A stretch of 35,098 nt of DNA from an uncultured Oscillospiraceae bacterium (GTDB lineage Bacteria; Bacillota; Clostridia; Oscillospirales; Acutalibacteraceae). The notes beneath the pieces are model-generated. The model made no database searches and was not told the DNA's origin. It saw only the letters and a list, made by a program, of their open reading frames with translations. The stretch is from assembly GCA_949283785.1 (NCBI GenBank), contig CASDTR010000032.1:1-35098 (forward strand). The letters run 5' to 3'. Below are positions 32,488 to 35,098 of this stretch, piece after piece; positions within the stretch are counted from its first letter, which is position 1, and each line of letters starts with the position of its first letter. Made by a program: the position numbers and the translations under genes.

Positions 32488-33741
32488 TTATGCGTCGGGA
32501 TTGTTCTTCCTGACGGCCTTGTATGCGTCCTCGGCAATTTCGATTGCGCGGTTTATCTCCTCGTGGGTAAGGGATGCGTTGATGAAGTGGTTGTGGTGGG
32601 AGGTGATGAATATGCCTCTCTGTACGCACTCGGCAACCCATTGCTGGTGGAGCATGAGGGAGTCGTCGTTGGCGGTTCTCAGGTAGAACAGGGAGGGAGC
32701 TCCCGATACCACAAGCTTGAAACCGTGTTCCTCGGCGGCCTTTACGAAGCCGTCCGTAAGCTCCCTTCCAAGTTTGTCGAACATGGCGGGAGTGTTGAGC
32801 TTCTTCATCTTGTTGATGCAGGCGATACCCGCCGCAAAGGGAACGGCGCTCATCCAGTAGCTGCCCGTATAAGTAAGGGAGCTGACCGCATCCTTGAGGG
32901 ACTCGCATCCGCACAGGGCTGAGACGTTGTAGCCGTTTGCAAGGGCCTTGCAGAAGCAGATAAGGTCCGCCTTAAAGCCGAAGAAGTGGTCGGAGCCTGC
33001 AAGGTCAAGGCGGAAGCCTGCACGAACATCGTCGATGATGAGAACTACGCCGTGGTCGTCGCAGAGCTTGCGTACCTTCTGCCAGTAGCCCTCGTCGGGG
33101 AAGAAGTTATCGACGAAGTTGCCGTGCATGTAGGGGGTGGCGATAAGTCCCGCTATTTCGCCCTTATACTCGGTGAACACCTTTTCGAGTGCGGGATAGT
33201 CGTTGAAATCAACGTAGATATTGTTGGCCACTTCCTCTTCCAGGATACCCGGATAGTCGAGCTTCTGGGTCCAGGGAGCGACGCCGTGGTAATAGCCGTT
33301 AAAGAAAACAATCTTCTTGCGCCTTGTGGCGGCGCGGGCCGTCATAACCGCAAGGGACGTTACGTCGCCGCCGTTTTTGGCGAAAAATGCCCAGTCGGCG
33401 CAGGCAACTGTATCAACAAGGAGCTCTGCGAACTCCACCATCTTTGCAGAGGGGATAGTAACGCAGTTCTCTTTCTTGAGCTGCTCGAGAGCGGCGGCGT
33501 CTACGTCGGGGTCGCAGTAGCCCAGAACGTTGGGGCCGTAGCCGCACATAAAGTCGATAAACTCGTTTCCGTCAAGATCCCAGAACTTGCTGCCCTTGGC
33601 GTGCTCGGAGAACATGGGGAAAACGTTGTTGGGAATATAGCAGCCCTCCGACGGTCCCTGATGGCCGTAAATACCGGAGGGGATTACGTTAAAAGCCTTT
33701 TTAAACATTTCATGGCTTTTTTCAAACTTGTAAAGCTTCAT
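32488..33741 (-). CDS. Class-III PLP aminotransferase, glutamate-1-semialdehyde aminomutase-like
   Basis: The 417-aa fold-type I enzyme resembles GSA aminomutase. Features are WDLDGNEFIDFMCGYGPNVLGY (54-75), the phosphate loop KNGGDVTSLAVMTARAAT (122-139; GSA-type enzymes have NSGTEAT here), YYHGV (150-154), LIIDDVRAGFR with PLP-binding Asp237 (234-244), and the Schiff-base Lys265 in FCKALANGYNVSALCG. The NGGD and DDV changes and the lack of any haem genes argue against a role in tetrapyrrole synthesis. It starts 15 nt after the first SCP2-like gene with AGGAGG upstream. It may aminate an aldehyde or ketone made or used by the neighbouring transketolase (inference). Confidence 0.85.
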   Translation of the reverse strand: MKLYKFEKSHEMFKKAFNVIPSGIYGHQGPSEGCYIPNNVFPMFSEHAKGSKFWDLDGNEFIDFMCGYGPNVLGYCDPDVDAAALEQLKKENCVTIPSAKMVEFAELLVDTVACADWAFFAKNGGDVTSLAVMTARAATRRKKIVFFNGYYHGVAPWTQKLDYPGILEEEVANNIYVDFNDYPALEKVFTEYKGEIAGLIATPYMHGNFVDNFFPDEGYWQKVRKLCDDHGVVLIIDDVRAGFRLDLAGSDHFFGFKADLICFCKALANGYNVSALCGCESLKDAVSSLTYTGSYWMSAVPFAAGIACINKMKKLNTPAMFDKLGRELTDGFVKAAEEHGFKLVVSGAPSLFYLRTANDDSLMLHQQWVAECVQRGIFITSHHNHFINASLTHEEINRAIEIAEDAYKAVRKNNPDA

Positions 33742-33756
33742 CCTTGGCGCCTCCTG

Positions 33757-34527
33757 TTATGATAAGTACTGGCTTACTCTGTCCAGTATTCTGTTTGCGT
33801 TGTCTATCATGTTGATCATACCGCTCATTGCGATTGAGCCGTCGCAGATGCAGGCCATTGCGCTGAGCTTGCCGGCAAGAAGGTCGCCCGCAACGTCGAT
33901 GCCGGAGAATTCCATGACCGCTCTCGGATTGTCGCAGCGCTTTTTAAGGGCGATGATCCTGTGGTTCTTTACTCTGAGAGTAAGTCCCACGCTGCCCTTG
34001 ACGTTCATGGCGATGTCGCCGTCGGGGATAAGGTTGGCGCTGAACTTTCCGCTCTGGTCGTTATTGGCTATCTGCGCTATGGCGACGCCCGCAACGTAGA
34101 GGGTAAGTATGGTGCTTATCTCCTTGAATTTCGGGTCCTTCAGATCCTCCTCGGAGGGACGAAGGTATTTTGCAAGAAGGTCCGTCAGAGGCACGAAGCT
34201 CTTGAGAAGGAATTTGATGTGGGTAAATCCCTTGGACGGAATGGGTGTCGTGGTGCCGTCGAGCAGGCCGTTGAACTTTTCGCAGGATGAGAAGGGAAGC
34301 TTGATGTCACAGTTAGGGGCAACCCCGTCTTCCATTCTGCAGCGGCCGTTTTTGAAGAGAAGGGTGGCGGCGGGGCCGTCCTTTACCTCGAAGGCTACTT
34401 TAAGCGGCTTCTTGTTCGTAAGCAGCGCTCTCGCCGCCGGATCAAGCTCGCAGAGATTTTCGCATGCGCCCAAAACTGCGTACAGATTTACATAAGCGGC
34501 AGCTCTGGGATCGGTTTTAGTTAACAC
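33757..34527 (-). CDS. SCP2-like (sterol carrier protein 2 fold) protein, operon-leading paralogue
   Basis: The 256-aa soluble protein has two SCP2-like halves. One is at about 40-105 (VAFEVKDGPAATLLFKNGRC, CDIKLPFSSCEKFNGLLDGTTTP). The other is at about 165-245 (GSVGLTLRVKNHRIIA, AVMEFSGIDVAGDLLAGKL, CDGSIAMSGMINMIDNANRIL), ending in the G-x-x-x-G-x-x-x-x-x-x-N helix typical of SCP2 domains. Its order of elements parallels the protein at 29700-30518. The start is a GTG at 34527 with GGAGG about 9 nt upstream. It is the first gene of the operon, after a long leader with a TetR-type palindrome. The likely role is presenting or buffering a hydrophobic substrate for the enzymes that follow (inference). 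Confidence 0.65.
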   Translation of the reverse strand: MLTKTDPRAAAYVNLYAVLGACENLCELDPAARALLTNKKPLKVAFEVKDGPAATLLFKNGRCRMEDGVAPNCDIKLPFSSCEKFNGLLDGTTTPIPSKGFTHIKFLLKSFVPLTDLLAKYLRPSEEDLKDPKFKEISTILTLYVAGVAIAQIANNDQSGKFSANLIPDGDIAMNVKGSVGLTLRVKNHRIIALKKRCDNPRAVMEFSGIDVAGDLLAGKLSAMACICDGSIAMSGMINMIDNANRILDRVSQYLS

Positions 34528-34548
34528 AATCGTTTCCTCCTTCTTTTA

Positions 34549-34564
34549 GAGTGAGCGCTCATTC
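34549..34564. promoter_or_regulatory. TetR-type palindromic operator in the operon leader
   Basis: GAGTGAGCGCTCATTC contains the perfect 10-bp palindrome TGAGCGCTCA (34552-34561) with two further paired bases outside it. Palindromes of this kind and length are common TetR-family sites. A matching half-site, AGTGAGC (34646-34640, minus strand), lies 22 nt downstream of the -10 box. TetR is encoded at the end of this operon, which makes autoregulation the simplest reading. Confidence 0.6.
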
Positions 34565-34593
34565 GGAGAGGGGTACAGTAACCCTTCATAAAA

Positions 34594-34623
34594 GCACATA
34601 CCCATACCCGCTGCAGTATGTGC
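34594..34623. promoter_or_regulatory. 30-bp inverted repeat in the operon leader
   Basis: GCACATAC (34594-34601) and GTATGTGC (34616-34623) form a perfect 8-bp inverted repeat with a 14-nt spacer that itself holds CCATACCC. It lies between the promoter and the TGAGCGCTCA site and could be a second operator or an mRNA hairpin. Confidence 0.45.
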
Positions 34624-34667
34624 CCGCAGCCGATAAACTGCTCACTGCTTATTTTGAGTTCGAAACC

Positions 34668-34696
34668 ATTTTAACAAAAACCCCCTTTCATGTCAA
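34668..34696 (-). promoter_or_regulatory. Promoter of the SCP2/aminotransferase/transketolase/tetR operon
   Basis: On the minus strand a perfect -35 TTGACA (34696-34691), a 17-nt spacer and -10 TAAAAT (34673-34668) are present. The predicted start is near 34661, leaving a leader of about 130 nt. The region 34700-34960 beyond it is AT-rich and I see no gene in it. Confidence 0.7.
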
Positions 34697-34962
34697 TGAA
34701 CAAGATATGAATGTTAAGTTTAAAAAAATTAATTTACATAAGAAAATTTTATATGTTTTGACGGTAATTTTTTCGGCTTTAGGAGAATATAATGGATATT
34801 TCCCTTTAAAAGTGAGTTATCACTCGATAAGTTGCCTTTCTTCGGACTTTCGGAAAATATTTTCTTTTACCAATTTATTCCGTTATCTTGTGCAAAATAG
34901 ACCTATATCGTAAGATAATTTCTGTTTAAATGACAATTTTTTTGTCGGCTTTAAGCCAATCA

Positions 34963-35094
34963 AAACCACCAGTAAACTGGTGGTTTGCACAGCCCCTAAA
35001 AGGGGCTATTACGGACTTAACCCCTGGAAGGGGTACTGAAAGTTTGACACCGCATTACAATCTCAGGCAGCCGCTAAAGCGGCTGTCTTTTTTG
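34963..35094 (+). mobile_element. Cluster of four hairpins, possible end of an IS200/IS605-type element
   Basis: Four tight stem-loops follow one another: AAACCACCAG/CTGGTGGTTT (34963-34986), AGCCCCT/AGGGGCT (34991-35007), ACCCCT/AGGGGT (35020-35034) and CAGCCGC/GCGGCTG (35068-35085), the last followed by TCTTTTTTG, a terminator. IS200/IS605 elements carry subterminal hairpins recognised by their Y1 transposase plus a terminator that blocks read-through from outside. No transposase gene is inside the window; it would lie to the right. The alternative is simply a terminator array. Confidence 0.4.
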
Positions 35095-35098
35095 CCTA

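Noticed and set aside
34780-34810. TATAAT and AGGAG-ATG string suggesting a small plus-strand gene
   Set aside because: The frame from that ATG stops after five codons and no matching -35 is at the right spacing.
1-35098. tRNA genes
   Set aside because: I looked for GGTTCGAATCC-type T-arms with acceptor pairing and found none; GGTTTCGAAC near 6750 belongs to the preQ1-type aptamer.

Overview
The window looks like chromosome from a gut-type member of the Clostridia (Bacillota), probably close to Ruminococcaceae/Oscillospiraceae. Supporting signs are strong AGGAGG-type ribosome sites, several TTG and GTG starts, TTGACA-17-TATAAT promoters, an oxygen-sensitive AdhE, split transketolases, a QueT transporter and NBP35/Mrp-type Fe-S biology. 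The placement is an inference from gene content; no 16S gene is inside the window.

Layout. 1-230 holds tandem promoters and the leader of an rRNA operon that runs off the left edge on the minus strand. 317-1472 is a small AT-rich accessory patch (a Cys-containing 60-aa protein, an unknown protein and a divergent XRE regulator). 1653-6038 is a minus-strand run: LCP-like envelope protein, transglutaminase-like protein, then folE-folP-folB-folK, the pterin half of folate synthesis. 6183-6764 is queT behind a preQ1-I-like riboswitch; then come shikimate kinase and adhE with a Rex-like operator. 11151-16105 is a six-gene housekeeping operon (DUF951, prfA, Sua5/YwlC, coaE, lytic transglycosylase, M18 aminopeptidase). 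16820-20373 is on the plus strand: a nucleosidase, a Dabb protein, a membrane-embedded M28 peptidase and a tandem paralogue that has lost its metal ligands. 20475-24462 (minus) is radical SAM, CPBP protease, tadA and mrp. A cytosolic endoglycoceramidase-like GH5 and a divergent AraC regulator follow.

29005-34527 is the most interesting part: a minus-strand six-gene operon SCP2-like / class-III aminotransferase / transketolase-N / transketolase-C / SCP2-like / TetR. It has a good promoter, a long 5' leader with a TetR-type palindrome and a strong terminator after tetR. Two paralogous lipid-carrier-like proteins bracketing a TPP enzyme and a PLP enzyme suggest C2-unit cleavage or transfer and amination on a hydrophobic substrate. 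The steroid-17,20-desmolase DesAB, also a split transketolase, is the closest precedent I know. The substrate here is unknown.

Three roughly 1-kb gene-free islands (10132-11150, 24463-25514, 28016-29004) are built from the same repeat family: a structured element of about 300 bp, a unit of about 96 bp that is tandem at 28541-28757, and many 13-15-nt palindromes whose arms change in a compensated way. The right edge (34963-35085) carries four tight hairpins that may be the end of an IS200/IS605-type element.
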